From Streptomyces sp. B1I3 (GTDB taxonomy: Bacteria > Actinomycetota > Actinomycetes > Streptomycetales > Streptomycetaceae): 64,000 nucleotides of DNA. A model generated the notes under the pieces. The model made no database searches and was not told where the DNA came from. It saw nothing but the letters and a program-made list of their open reading frames with translations. Made by a program: the position numbers and the translations under genes. The stretch lies in the NCBI RefSeq assembly GCF_030816615.1, contig NZ_JAUSYD010000001.1, forward strand, positions 5,850,501-5,914,500, written 5' to 3'. Below, one piece after another: positions 25,278-33,598 of the stretch (position 1 is its first letter; each line of letters begins with the position of its first letter).

Positions 25278-25829
25278 TCAGTGGTACCGGTGCACCACGG
25301 CATGGCCCTTGCCGCGGCCGATCATCCACTTGTTGACCGGTGTCGTGACGACGAAGGCGGCCGCCAGCGCGATGGCCAGCACCGCCCAGAAGGTGACATC
25401 CGACAGGCGGGCGTCCATCGCCCCCGGCCACAGCAGGATCACACCGTTGTCGATCAGCTCCATCACGGCGATGGACACGGTGTCGGCGGCGAGGGCGACA
25501 CGGACGGCCGTGCGGAAGCCGACGCCGGCCCGGACGACCCCGCGCAGGGTCAGCGCGTAGCCGAAGAGGAACGCAAGGACGATCGCGAGCACCGTCGTCC
25601 GCACGTTTCCCCACCCGAGCGCGGTGCCTGCGGCCAGGCCGAGCACCTCGCCGATCGCGCAGCCCGTGAGGCAGTGCAGCGTGGCCAGGGCCGCCATGGA
25701 CCAGCTCGCCGCGCCGCCGGCGTGGTCGTCGTGGGCATGAGCGGTCACCGTGTGTCCGGCCTGTTCGGCGTGTCCGGCCTGTTCGGCCTGTCCGGCTCGT
25801 CCGTGGTGCGCGTGTGCGTCGTGCGGCAT
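25278..25829 (-). CDS. DUF4396 membrane protein with His-rich N terminus
   Basis: A protein of about 183 residues. The N terminus is unusually His-rich (HDAHAHH, then AGQAEQAGHAEQAGH and AHAHDDH) and contains an 18-bp duplication in the DNA. Five hydrophobic helices follow (LHCLTGCAIGEVLGLAAG; VLAIVLAFLFGYALTL; TVSIAVMELIDNGVILLW; TFWAVLAIALAAAFVVT), matching DUF4396. Function is not established. The His cluster, the Cys pair in LHCLTGC and a CsoR-like operator just upstream together suggest copper handling. The start is uncertain: ATG at 25829 (chosen) or at 25865, which could be leaderless because a TATATG hexamer precedes it. Confidence 0.75.
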   Translation of the reverse strand: MPHDAHAHHGRAGQAEQAGHAEQAGHTVTAHAHDDHAGGAASWSMAALATLHCLTGCAIGEVLGLAAGTALGWGNVRTTVLAIVLAFLFGYALTLRGVVRAGVGFRTAVRVALAADTVSIAVMELIDNGVILLWPGAMDARLSDVTFWAVLAIALAAAFVVTTPVNKWMIGRGKGHAVVHRYH

Positions 25830-25875
25830 GAGAACCCCCAGAGCCGGTACGTGTGCCTGCGACATCGGGAACCAT

Positions 25876-25892
25876 ATACCCCCCCTGGGTAT
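25876..25892 (-). promoter_or_regulatory. CsoR-like (copper) operator
   Basis: ATACCCCCCCTGGGTAT is a GC-centred palindrome with ATACCC/GGGTAT arms, the form reported for CsoR sites in Streptomyces. It overlaps a TATATG -10-like hexamer upstream of the DUF4396 gene. Confidence 0.55.
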
Positions 25893-25915
25893 TCCCCGGG
25901 TACTCCCGAGGGGCC

Positions 25916-26779
25916 TCACGCAGGGACGGAACCGCGAAGAGCCTTCAGCCGTGCCACGTCCGTCGCGTGCCCCTCCTTGCCACCGGGAGTCTCGATGATC
26001 AGCGGCACCCCTTCCGTGGCCGGGTGTGAGAACAGCTCACGGAACGGTTCGGCACCGATGTGCCCCGCGCCGATGTTCTCGTGCCGGTCCTTGTGCGCTC
26101 CCACCACGTCCTTGGAGTCGTTGGCGTGGATCAGCTTCAGCCGGCCCTCACCGACCGTCTCCACCAGCAGGTCCAGCGTCTGCCGCATACCGGCGGGGCC
26201 CGTCAGGTCGTGACCGGCCGCGTAGATGTGGCAGGTGTCCAGGCAGATGCCCAGCTTGGGATGGGAGTCCAGGGCCTCGAAGTACGGGCCGAAGTCCCAG
26301 GTCCGCGAGCAGAGCGAGAAGCCCTGGCCGGCGGTCGACTCCAGCAGCAGGAACGGGTCGTCGTCATGGGTCAGCTCGTCGAGCAGCGGCCTCATGTGCG
26401 TACGGACCTGGGCGAGGGCCTCGGACCGGGGGCGCCCGCCGGTCGCCGAACCCGTGTGCACCACCACGCCCAGGGCGCCGATCTCTCTGGCGCGGCGCAG
26501 CGAGTGGCGCAGCGACACGACGGACCTCGCGACCGTGGCCTCGGTGTGCGAGCCGAAGTTGATCAGGTACGGAGCGTGGACGTACGCGGGTACGGACTGC
26601 GCCGCACACTCCGAGCGGAACAGTTCGTCCTGCGCCGGGTTGCCGGGCGGGGTCGCCCAGCCGCGGGGATTGGCCACGAAGACCTGCACGGACTCCGCCG
26701 CCAGCTCCCGCGCGTAACCGAGACCGACCTTGGCGAGACCGCCGGCCACGGGGACGTGACCGCCTATCGGATTGCGCAT
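25916..26779 (-). CDS. nfo: Deoxyribonuclease IV (endonuclease IV, AP endonuclease)
   Basis: A 287-residue Nfo-family protein of TIM-barrel fold that incises DNA at abasic sites. Zinc-ligand motifs are visible: YVHAPYLINFGS (His), VVHTGSATG (His), LLLESTAGQG (Glu), GICLDTCHIYAAGHD (Asp and His), LIHANDSKDVVGAHKDRHENIGAGHIG (His, Asp, His) and IIETPGG (Glu). Length and motifs are complete. The ATG begins the fold directly, with MRNPIGGHVPV. The stop lies 24 bases from the CsoR-like operator and about 86 bases beyond the start of the DUF4396 gene. The two genes are in series on the same strand but have separate control. Confidence 0.95.
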   Translation of the reverse strand: MRNPIGGHVPVAGGLAKVGLGYARELAAESVQVFVANPRGWATPPGNPAQDELFRSECAAQSVPAYVHAPYLINFGSHTEATVARSVVSLRHSLRRAREIGALGVVVHTGSATGGRPRSEALAQVRTHMRPLLDELTHDDDPFLLLESTAGQGFSLCSRTWDFGPYFEALDSHPKLGICLDTCHIYAAGHDLTGPAGMRQTLDLLVETVGEGRLKLIHANDSKDVVGAHKDRHENIGAGHIGAEPFRELFSHPATEGVPLIIETPGGKEGHATDVARLKALRGSVPA

Positions 26780-26880
26780 GGTGTTGCCAGTCCTCCGTGG
26801 GCCCGGACCGTCTCCGGCCGGGTGTTCTCCGGCCCCGGCCGCCCCGTGACCCAGGGATGCCGTGCCGGGTCGTGTGCGGC

Positions 26881-28797
26881 CTAGAGGCCCTTCGTCCTGA
26901 TGGTGATCCGCGAGCCCTCCGCGGCCTTCTTCCCGCCGTCGACCGACTGGCTCGCGACCGTGTCGCCGAGGGGGAGGAACGGACGGTCGACCTTGACCTC
27001 GAACCCCGCCTCCTCCAGTGTGCTCCGGGCCTTGTCGACGTCCTTCCCGGTGACGTCGGGGACCTCGATCATGCGGGGGCCGTCGGACACCGTCAGCTCG
27101 ACGGTGTCGCCCTCTGCGACCTCCTCGCCGTCCGTGGGCGACTGCCGCGCGACGTCGCCCGCGGCCTCGGCGGAGTGGACGCGGTCCGCCAGCACCTCCG
27201 CCTCGAGACCCGCCTCCTCCAGCACGGCCTCGGCGTCCGCGACGGCGAGGCCCCTGACGTCGGGTACGTCGACCGGGCTGCCCTTGCTGACGACGAGCGC
27301 CACCGCGGAGCCCGCGTGGCGCTCGGTGCCGATGGCGGGGTCGGTACGGACCACCTCGCCCCGCCCCACGTCCTGGCTGAACTCGCGGGTCACCATCCCC
27401 TGCTCGAGTCCCGTCTTCTTCAGCTCACGCCGTGCGTCGGCGAGCGAGAGGCCCTCGACATCAGGAACCTCCACGAGCTCCGGACCCCGTGAGATCACCA
27501 GCTTCACCGCGTCGTTGCCCCGGATCCGCTCACCCGAGCCGGGATCGCTGCTGATCACCGTGCCGCGCTCCACCGTGTCGCTGTAGGCGTGTCCGACACC
27601 CTTCACGTCGAGGCCGGCATCGGAGAGCCTCTTCTCCGCCACAGCCTGCGTCCGGCCGAGGAGGGAGGGGACCCGGGTGAACTGCCCGGAGTTGATGTAC
27701 CAGACACCGGCGCCGGCTCCCAGCACCAGCAGCAGGGCGAGGAGCGCGAACGTCCCCCGCCGGGGGACCGCCGCGAAGGGACCGCGCGGGCCGCGTCCCC
27801 TCCGCGGGGGCGGCGGGGGCGTCTCCAGGCGACTGGTGTGGTGCGCGGTGCCCTGGCCGGCCGGGATCACCCGCGGGATGACGCTCGTACGGTCCTCGGT
27901 GGCGTCGTGCACCTCGGCGACGGCCTGCGGAGGCGCCGCGTCCAGCTGCTCCTCGGTCAGGGCCGCCCTGACCTCCCGCGAGCGGGCGAGCAGGGCCACG
28001 GCGTCGTGGGGCCGCGCTTCCGGATCGCGGGCGGTGGCGGCGGCCACCAGCTCGTCCAGCCCGGCCGCCAGGCCGGGGACGGCGGCGGACGGGGCCGGTA
28101 CGTCCTCGTTGAGGTGCTGGTAGATGACCTGGGCGGCGGTGTCGCCGGTGTGCGGCTTGCCGCCGGTCAGCATCTCGTACAGCACGACTCCGCAGGCGTA
28201 GACGTCGGCGCGGGTGTCGGCCGTGCCGTGCTCGATCTGCTCCGGGGCGAGGTACGACACGGTGCCCAGGAGCGATCCCGTGGTGTCCGTGACGGTGCCC
28301 ACCGCGCGCACGAGTCCGAAGTCGGCCACCTTGACGCGGCCGTCGTCCCCGATGAGGACGTTCTCCGGCTTCATGTCACGGTGCACGAAGCCCGCGAGGT
28401 GCGCGGCACCCAGCGCGGCGAGGACCGGCTCCAGGATGTCCAGCGCGGCCCTGGGCTGCAGGGCGCCGCGTTCGCGCAGGACGTCGCGCAGGGTGCACCC
28501 CGCGACGTACTCCATCGCCAGGTAGACGTACGCGCCCTGCGCGCCCTGGTCGAAGACGGCCACGACGTTGGGGTGCGCGAGCCGGGCGACGGACTTGGCC
28601 TCGCGGATGAAGCGCTCGACGAACGCGGCGTCGGTCGCCAGCGCCGGATGCATCACCTTGAGGGCGAGCACACGGTCGAGCCGGGTGTCCACGGCCCGGT
28701 AGACCGTGGCCATACCGCCGACCGCGATGCGCGAGTCGATGCGATAGCGGCCGTCGAGCAGCTGCCCGACGAGCGGGTCCTGAAGGGTCGTGTCCAC
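26881..28797 (-). CDS. PASTA-domain Ser/Thr protein kinase (PknB-like)
   Basis: A 638-residue membrane kinase. The kinase domain is at about 18-275, with Lys47 in LALKVMH, HRDMKPENV (catalytic Asp141), VADFGLV and APEQ. A Pro-rich juxtamembrane linker follows, then one transmembrane helix at about 349-367. Four extracytoplasmic PASTA repeats complete the protein, each with a V-P-x-V/L-x-G start (VPSLLGRTQ, VPDVEGLS, VPDVRGLA, VPDVTGKD). PASTA domains bind uncrosslinked peptidoglycan or lipid II, so the kinase probably links wall status to division or wall enzymes. GTG start. It is upstream of, and reads towards, nfo. The S. coelicolor homologue is SCO2110 by synteny. Confidence 0.95.
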   Translation of the reverse strand: MDTTLQDPLVGQLLDGRYRIDSRIAVGGMATVYRAVDTRLDRVLALKVMHPALATDAAFVERFIREAKSVARLAHPNVVAVFDQGAQGAYVYLAMEYVAGCTLRDVLRERGALQPRAALDILEPVLAALGAAHLAGFVHRDMKPENVLIGDDGRVKVADFGLVRAVGTVTDTTGSLLGTVSYLAPEQIEHGTADTRADVYACGVVLYEMLTGGKPHTGDTAAQVIYQHLNEDVPAPSAAVPGLAAGLDELVAAATARDPEARPHDAVALLARSREVRAALTEEQLDAAPPQAVAEVHDATEDRTSVIPRVIPAGQGTAHHTSRLETPPPPPRRGRGPRGPFAAVPRRGTFALLALLLVLGAGAGVWYINSGQFTRVPSLLGRTQAVAEKRLSDAGLDVKGVGHAYSDTVERGTVISSDPGSGERIRGNDAVKLVISRGPELVEVPDVEGLSLADARRELKKTGLEQGMVTREFSQDVGRGEVVRTDPAIGTERHAGSAVALVVSKGSPVDVPDVRGLAVADAEAVLEEAGLEAEVLADRVHSAEAAGDVARQSPTDGEEVAEGDTVELTVSDGPRMIEVPDVTGKDVDKARSTLEEAGFEVKVDRPFLPLGDTVASQSVDGGKKAAEGSRITIRTKGL

Positions 28798-28941
28798 AGA
28801 GCGAGTCTACGAGCCGCCACGGACACCGCGGACGGCCCCGGTCGGGCCCGGGACCGTTCCGCAGCCAATCCGTGACAGGGACATGTAGGTGTGCGTGTGA
28901 CGGCGACGCGGGGCCGCGGGCTCCGCCGCCCGGCGACGGCG

Positions 28942-29736
28942 TCAGAAGGCCGGGCGCTCCGGGTCCAGCACCGCCCTGCCCTCCGAGGGCGAGGACGCCT
29001 CGGCGAAGTGGCGGCGCGGGATGCGGCCGGCCCGGTGGGCCAGGCGCCCGCCTTCCACCGCGTGCCGCATCGCAGCGGCCATGAGCTCCGGCTCCTGCGC
29101 CCGGGTGACCGCCGAGGCGAGCATCACGGCGGAGCACCCCAGTTCCATCGCCAGAGCCACGTCCGAGGCGGTCCCCGCACCCGCGTCCAGGATCACCGGG
29201 ACCTCGGCCCGCTCGACGATCAGCTGGAAGTTGTGCGGGTTGCGGATGCCCAGACCGGAGCCGATGGGGGAGCCGAGCGGCATGATCGCCGCGCACCCCA
29301 CGTCCTGGAGCTTCCCGGCCAGGACCGGGTCGTCGTTCGTGTAGGGCAGCACGGTGAAGCCGTCGTCGACCAGGGTCTCGGCGGCGTCCAGCAGCTCGAT
29401 CGGGTCCGGCAGCAGGGTCCGCTCGTCGGCCACGACCTCCAGCTTGATCCAGTCGGTCCCCAGCGCCTCCCGGGCCAGCCGGGCTGTCAGCACCGCCTCG
29501 CCCGCGGTGTAGCAGCCGGCGGTGTTCGGCAGGACCTGGACGGAGAGCCGTTCCAGGACGGAGAGCACCGAGCCCTGCACCGTCGGATCGAGCCGGCGCA
29601 TCGCGACGGTGGTCAGTTCGGTGCCCGACGCGACGAGGGAGCGCTCCAGTACGTCCAGGCTGGGCGCCCCGCCCGTCCCCATGATCAGCCGGGACGAGAA
29701 CGTGGCGGAACCGAGGGTGAACAGATCGTCGGACAT
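28942..29736 (-). CDS. thiG: Thiazole synthase
   Basis: A 264-residue TIM-barrel enzyme. It forms the thiazole phosphate of thiamine from deoxyxylulose phosphate, dehydroglycine and ThiS-thiocarboxylate. Lys98 in TDWIKLEVV is the Schiff-base lysine. Other conserved segments are RLIMGTGGAPS, PNTAGCYTAGEAVLTARLARE, DDPVLAGKLQDVGCAAIMPLGSPIGSG and VILDAGAGTASDVALAMELGC. The ATG lies two bases after the thiS stop. A longer frame upstream is not needed. Confidence 0.96.
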   Translation of the reverse strand: MSDDLFTLGSATFSSRLIMGTGGAPSLDVLERSLVASGTELTTVAMRRLDPTVQGSVLSVLERLSVQVLPNTAGCYTAGEAVLTARLAREALGTDWIKLEVVADERTLLPDPIELLDAAETLVDDGFTVLPYTNDDPVLAGKLQDVGCAAIMPLGSPIGSGLGIRNPHNFQLIVERAEVPVILDAGAGTASDVALAMELGCSAVMLASAVTRAQEPELMAAAMRHAVEGGRLAHRAGRIPRRHFAEASSPSEGRAVLDPERPAF

Positions 29737-29738
29737 GG

Positions 29739-30047
29739 TCAGCCTCCCTGGACCGCGGTGAGGACCTCGACACGGTCGCCGTCGGCCAGCACGGTGGCGG
29801 ACCACTCACCGCGCGGGACGACGGCCTCGTTGAGCGCCGCGGCGACCCCGGAGCGCGCCCCGGTCAGGCCCGCGACCAGGGAGTCCAGAGCGGTACCCGC
29901 CGCGACACTGCGCGCCCGCCCGTTGACGGACACGGAGACGTTGACGGACCCGGGGACGGGCGCCGGAGGGGATGCGGGCGCCGCAGCGGACGCGGGCGCC
30001 GGCTCGGCTGCGGGCGCGGAGGCGCCCGTGGGCGCGGACTCGGTCAT
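29739..30047 (-). CDS. thiS: Sulfur carrier protein ThiS with Ala/Pro-rich N-terminal extension
   Basis: The last 66 residues are a normal ThiS ubiquitin-like domain: VSVNGRARSVAAGTALDSLV...GVAAALNEAVVPRGEW...DGDRVEVLTAVQGG, ending in the diglycine that is adenylated and thiocarboxylated. The ATG overlaps the thiO stop (ATGA) and adds about 36 residues of Ala/Pro/Ser low-complexity sequence not usual in ThiS. An internal GTG (MSVNGRARS) would give the standard length. The gene lies in the thiO-thiS-thiG operon under the TPP riboswitch. Confidence 0.88.
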   Translation of the reverse strand: MTESAPTGASAPAAEPAPASAAAPASPPAPVPGSVNVSVSVNGRARSVAAGTALDSLVAGLTGARSGVAAALNEAVVPRGEWSATVLADGDRVEVLTAVQGG

Positions 30048-31249
30048 GCGGGCTGCTCCTGGGAGACGGGGGCACGGACTGCGTCGTGGGAAGGTGCGGC
30101 GGGGGGCCGGCCGAAACGGTGTGACGCGAAGGGGCGCGCCACCTCCGGCAGCTCGCCGGTGGCCAGTACGTGGCCCATCACGTCGCCGGTGACGGGCGTC
30201 AGCAGCACCCCGTTGCGGTGGTGCCCGGTCGCCAGGTGCAGGCCGGGCAGTGCGGTCGGGCCCAGCAGCGGGGCGTTGTCCGGGGAGGCGGGGCGCAGTC
30301 CGGCGCGGGTCTCCGTCAGCGGCAGCTCGGTGATCCCGGGCACCAGTTCGTGGGCGTCGCGGAGCAGTTCGTAGACGCCGCCCGCGGTGACGGTGGTGTC
30401 CCAGCCCTGCTCCTCACTGGTGGCGCCGACGACCAGCTCGCCGTCGGCACGCGGCACCAGGTAGACGTGGCTGCCGCGCACGACGGCCCGTACCGTACGG
30501 CTGAGGAAGGGGGCGTACGCGCGCGGCACCGTCAGGCGCAGCACCTGCCCCTTGACCGGGCGGACCGGCGGCACGACGGCCTCCGGCAGCCCTTCGAGCC
30601 GGCCGCTGAGACTGCCGCCGGCCAGTACGACCTGTCCGGCCCCCAGCTCCGTGCCGTCGGCGAGCACCCCACCGGCCGCGCGCCCGTTCACGACGGACAG
30701 CCGCCGGACCCAGGCCCGGTGGAAGACCACCCCGGCCCGCTCGCATGCGGTGACCAGCGCCGAGGCCAGCCGTCTGGGGTCCACCTGGTGATCGCCGTCC
30801 GCCCTCAGCCCGCCGCGCACGCCGGGGGCGAGCATCGGCTCCAGGCGGCGGCACTCGCGGCCGCTGAGCCACTCGGACTGCAGGCCCGAGCGCTGCTGCA
30901 GGGCGTGGAGCTCCCGCAGATGGGCCCGGTCGTCCGCGTCCAGCGCGACGGACAGGGTGCCGCAGGCGCGGAAGCCGGTCCGCTGCCCGCTCGCCTCCTC
31001 CAATTCGGCGACGAACGCCGGATAGCGGGCGGCCGAGGCCACGTTGAGGCCGAGCAACGTCTGCTCGCCGTAGTGGAGTTCGGTGACGGCGGCGAGCATG
31101 CCCGCGGCGACCTGGGCCGCCCCGCCGCCGGGTTCGGGATCGGCCAGCGTCGTACGCAGGCCGCGCTGGGCCGACCGCCAGGCGGTCACCAGCCCGATGA
31201 TGCCTCCCCCGACGACCAGGACGTCGGATCGGTTTCCGGAGATACGCAT
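30044..31249 (-). CDS. thiO: Glycine oxidase ThiO
   Basis: A 401-residue FAD-dependent D-amino-acid-oxidase-type enzyme that oxidises glycine to dehydroglycine for thiazole synthesis. The FAD dinucleotide motif is VLVVGGGIIGLVTAWRSAQRGL. Other family marks are GGAAQVAAGMLA, LAGGSLSGRLEG, PVRPVKGQVLRL, YLVPRADGELVVGATSEEQG and LATGHHRNGVLLTPVTGD. It is first in the operon, and its ATG lies about 10 bases after the AGGGAGGGG at the 3' end of the TPP riboswitch. It overlaps thiS by four bases. Confidence 0.95.
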   Translation of the reverse strand: MRISGNRSDVLVVGGGIIGLVTAWRSAQRGLRTTLADPEPGGGAAQVAAGMLAAVTELHYGEQTLLGLNVASAARYPAFVAELEEASGQRTGFRACGTLSVALDADDRAHLRELHALQQRSGLQSEWLSGRECRRLEPMLAPGVRGGLRADGDHQVDPRRLASALVTACERAGVVFHRAWVRRLSVVNGRAAGGVLADGTELGAGQVVLAGGSLSGRLEGLPEAVVPPVRPVKGQVLRLTVPRAYAPFLSRTVRAVVRGSHVYLVPRADGELVVGATSEEQGWDTTVTAGGVYELLRDAHELVPGITELPLTETRAGLRPASPDNAPLLGPTALPGLHLATGHHRNGVLLTPVTGDVMGHVLATGELPEVARPFASHRFGRPPAAPSHDAVRAPVSQEQPA

Positions 31250-31261
31250 GGGCGTCCAGCC

Positions 31262-31352
31262 CCTCCCTTCGCCGGCATGACCCGGATCAGGTTCGTACGG
31301 TCGGAGGCCGGTCAGCCTCCCTCTCAGCCCGGTGCGTCCGGGCTCCCGCGAG
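31262..31352 (-). promoter_or_regulatory. TPP riboswitch (THI element)
   Basis: Read on the minus strand this contains GGGCTGAGAGGGAGGCTGAC, then CGTACGAACCTGATCCGGGT and CATGCCGGCGAAGGGAG. These are the highly conserved blocks of the thiamine pyrophosphate riboswitch. The 3' side of P1 contains the Shine-Dalgarno AGGGAGGGG of thiO, so TPP binding should hide the ribosome site and repress thiO-thiS-thiG. Edges are approximate. Confidence 0.95.
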
Positions 31353-31411
31353 TGTTCTACGGTGGCCAGCCTAAACCCCGCCGTCCACAGCCAGTAAGGG
31401 GAACAGCAACC

Positions 31412-31753
31412 GTGGCCCGTTCACTCGACGGACTCGTCCTCTCGCCCGTGGCCGACCAGGCCCCCGGTCAGGTCGGCACCCGGACCCGCTTCACGTACCA
31501 CGAGCAGGACGGCCGCATATGGGCCGAGTACGAGGGCGGTGACGTCGTCCGGGGCCACCTCGTGGGCACCCGTGACGCGGACGTGCTGGATTTCCGGTAC
31601 GTCCAGCTGAAGCAGGACGGCACGACCTCCGGCGGCCACTGCGTCTCGACCGTCACGGACCTCCCCGACGGCCGGGTGCGGCTGGACGAACGGTGGGCGT
31701 GGGAGTCCGAGGAGGGAAGCGGGACGAGCGTCGTGGAGGAGCTCGCTTCCTGA
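31412..31753 (+). CDS. Conserved hypothetical small beta-rich protein
   Basis: A 113-residue protein starting at a GTG behind AAGGGGA. The sequence GTRTRFTYHEQDGRIWAEYEGGDVVRGHLVGTRDADVLDFRYVQLKQDGTTSGGHCVSTVTDLPDGRVRLDERWAWES suggests an antiparallel beta-barrel or meander. It resembles a widespread family of roughly 110-residue proteins sometimes mislabelled N-acetylglutamate synthase. Function unknown. It is divergent from thiO, and its promoter overlaps the thi leader region. Confidence 0.75.
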   Translation: MARSLDGLVLSPVADQAPGQVGTRTRFTYHEQDGRIWAEYEGGDVVRGHLVGTRDADVLDFRYVQLKQDGTTSGGHCVSTVTDLPDGRVRLDERWAWESEEGSGTSVVEELAS

Positions 31754-31781
31754 GCGATCGTCAGATGATTAGGGTGGACGG

Positions 31782-33017
31782 GTGAGCGAGCAGACATCGG
31801 ACCGGGCAGCGGGAGAGCGGCCCCGGAACGTCGTGGTCGTGGGCGCGGGCATGGCCGGCGTGCAGACGGTCGTGGCCCTGCGGGAACGCGGGTTCACCGG
31901 CCCCGTCACCCTCATCGGCGCCGAACCGCACCAGCCCTACGACCGGCCGCCGTTGTCCAAGGCGGTCCTGCTCGGCACGGCCGAGGACTCCGCCTTCGAC
32001 GTCGACTTCGAGGCACTGGACATCACCCTGCGCCTGGGACTCGACGTGACCGGCCTGCGCGCCGCGGCGCACGAGCTGGACACGCGGGACGGGCCTGTGC
32101 CCTACGACGTCCTGGTCATCGCCACCGGCGCCGAACCCGTCGGCCTGCCGGGCGCGGACGGTGTGCCAGGCGTCCACCTGCTGCGCACCCTCGACGATGC
32201 CGCACGGCTACGGCCCGTCCTGGAGCGGCAGCACGACGTCGTGGTCGTCGGCGCCGGCTGGATCGGGGCCGAATTCACCACCGCGGCCCGCGCCGCAGGG
32301 TGCGCGGTCACCGTGGTCGAAGCCGCCGGGCGTCCCCTCGCGGGCACCCTGCCCGCCGAGGTGGCGGAGCCGATGGCGGCCTGGTACGCCGAGAGCGGAG
32401 CCGAACTCCTCACCGGCACCCGCGTCGCCCGTGTCGAACCGGGCGCCGTCCACCTGACGGACGGCCAGACCGTCCCGGCCGGAGCGGTGGTCGTCGTCGG
32501 CATCGGCGCGCGGCCGGCCACCGGCTGGCTCGCCGGCTCCGGCATCGCGCTCGGCCCGGACGGCTCGGTCACCGCCGACGGCTCGCTGCGCACCTCGCTC
32601 CCCGATGTCCACGCGGTGGGCGACTGCGCCTCCTTCCCCTCGGCCCGCTACGGCGAGCGGCTGCTCGTCCACCACTGGGACAACGCCCTCCAGGGGCCCC
32701 GGACGGTCGCCGCCGTCATCGCGGACGGCCTCCCCCGGACGTACGACCCCGTGCCCTACTTCTGGTCCGAGCAGTTCGGCCGCTTCGTGCAGTACGCGGG
32801 CCACCACGCAGGAGCCGACACCCTGCTCCGGCGGGGAGATCCCGCCGACCCGGGCTGGACGGTCTGCTGGCTGCGGCAAGGGGTCCTGGTCGCGCTGCTG
32901 GCCGTCAGCAGGCCGCGCGACCTGGCCCAGGGGCGCAGGCTCATCGAGGCGGGGGCGCGCATGGATCCGGAACGCGTGGCTGACCCCTCCGTGCCCCTGA
33001 AGTCGGCGACGTCCTAG
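31782..33017 (+). CDS. FAD-dependent NAD(P)H:ferredoxin reductase-like oxidoreductase
   Basis: A 411-residue two-dinucleotide-binding flavoprotein. The FAD site is VVVGAGMAGVQTVVALRERG, the NAD(P)H site is VVVGAGWIGAEFTTAARAAG, and the second FAD motif is VHAVGDCASFP. A C-terminal reductase domain follows (VPYFWSEQFGRFVQYAG). This is the architecture of ferredoxin reductases for P450s and aromatic dioxygenases (rhodocoxin/putidaredoxin reductase-like). No ferredoxin or P450 gene is adjacent, so the partner is unknown. GTG start 28 bases after the preceding gene. A strong terminator follows. Confidence 0.9.
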   Translation: MSEQTSDRAAGERPRNVVVVGAGMAGVQTVVALRERGFTGPVTLIGAEPHQPYDRPPLSKAVLLGTAEDSAFDVDFEALDITLRLGLDVTGLRAAAHELDTRDGPVPYDVLVIATGAEPVGLPGADGVPGVHLLRTLDDAARLRPVLERQHDVVVVGAGWIGAEFTTAARAAGCAVTVVEAAGRPLAGTLPAEVAEPMAAWYAESGAELLTGTRVARVEPGAVHLTDGQTVPAGAVVVVGIGARPATGWLAGSGIALGPDGSVTADGSLRTSLPDVHAVGDCASFPSARYGERLLVHHWDNALQGPRTVAAVIADGLPRTYDPVPYFWSEQFGRFVQYAGHHAGADTLLRRGDPADPGWTVCWLRQGVLVALLAVSRPRDLAQGRRLIEAGARMDPERVADPSVPLKSATS

Positions 33018-33081
33018 GTCCGGGGCGCCCCGGACGGGAGCCGGGCCGCCCGTCCGGGGCGCCCCGGACGGGCGGCCCGGC
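33018..33081 (+). terminator. Tandem palindromic terminator
   Basis: Directly after the stop come an 18-bp perfect palindrome (33018-33035) and then a 42-bp perfect palindrome (33040-33081) that contains the same 18-bp core. This is an exceptionally stable hairpin. Confidence 0.8.
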
Positions 33082-33117
33082 TACCGGCTGTCGGTCGGGG
33101 ATGGCACGCTTGTCCTC

Positions 33118-33483
33118 GTGACCGAGATTGACGCAAAGACCGATGCTCTCGTCCCCGCCTGGCTCCACCTCCCCGACATCGCGGAAATGCTCGATGTCCA
33201 GGTGACGCGTGTGAGGCAGCTGGTCAGGGACGGCCAGCTCATCGCCGTACGCCGTGGTGAGAACCGGACGCTCCAGGTGCCAGCCGCCTTCATCGACGGC
33301 GACAAGGTGGTCAAGGGCCTCGCGGGGACCCTGACGCTCCTGCGGGACGACGGCTACAGCGACGAAGAGATGCTGGAGTGGCTCTTCACCCCCGACCCGA
33401 CCCTGCCCGGAACCCCTGCGCAGGCCCTGAGCGAGAATCGCGGTACGGAGGTGAAGCGCCGCGCCCAGGCGCTCGCCGTCTGA
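33118..33483 (+). CDS. Rv2175c-family DNA-binding regulatory protein
   Basis: A 121-residue protein. The N-terminal winged-helix-like domain is WLHLPDIAEMLDVQVTRVRQLVRDGQLIAVRRGENRTLQVPAAFI, and the C-terminal region is LRDDGYSDEEMLEWLFTPDPTLPGTPAQAL. This is the Rv2175c arrangement. In Mycobacterium, Rv2175c binds DNA and is a substrate of the Ser/Thr kinase PknL, which phosphorylates its N-terminal Thr. Thr residues are also present near this N terminus. GTG start. A hairpin follows 14 bases after the stop, so it is monocistronic. Confidence 0.88.
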   Translation: MTEIDAKTDALVPAWLHLPDIAEMLDVQVTRVRQLVRDGQLIAVRRGENRTLQVPAAFIDGDKVVKGLAGTLTLLRDDGYSDEEMLEWLFTPDPTLPGTPAQALSENRGTEVKRRAQALAV

Positions 33484-33496
33484 CCGGACGACCGTG

Positions 33497-33535
33497 AGCG
33501 GGATGCGGGCCGTGACCTACGGCCCGCATCCCGCT
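33497..33535 (+). terminator. Terminator after Rv2175c-like gene
   Basis: Perfect 17-bp inverted repeat (33497-33513 and 33519-33535) with a 5-base loop, followed by GTTT. Confidence 0.88.
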
Positions 33536-33598
33536 GTTTCCGGCGCGCCGGCACCGTGCCGGCGCCGCGATCCACCGATGTGACGGGGGAGAACCACC

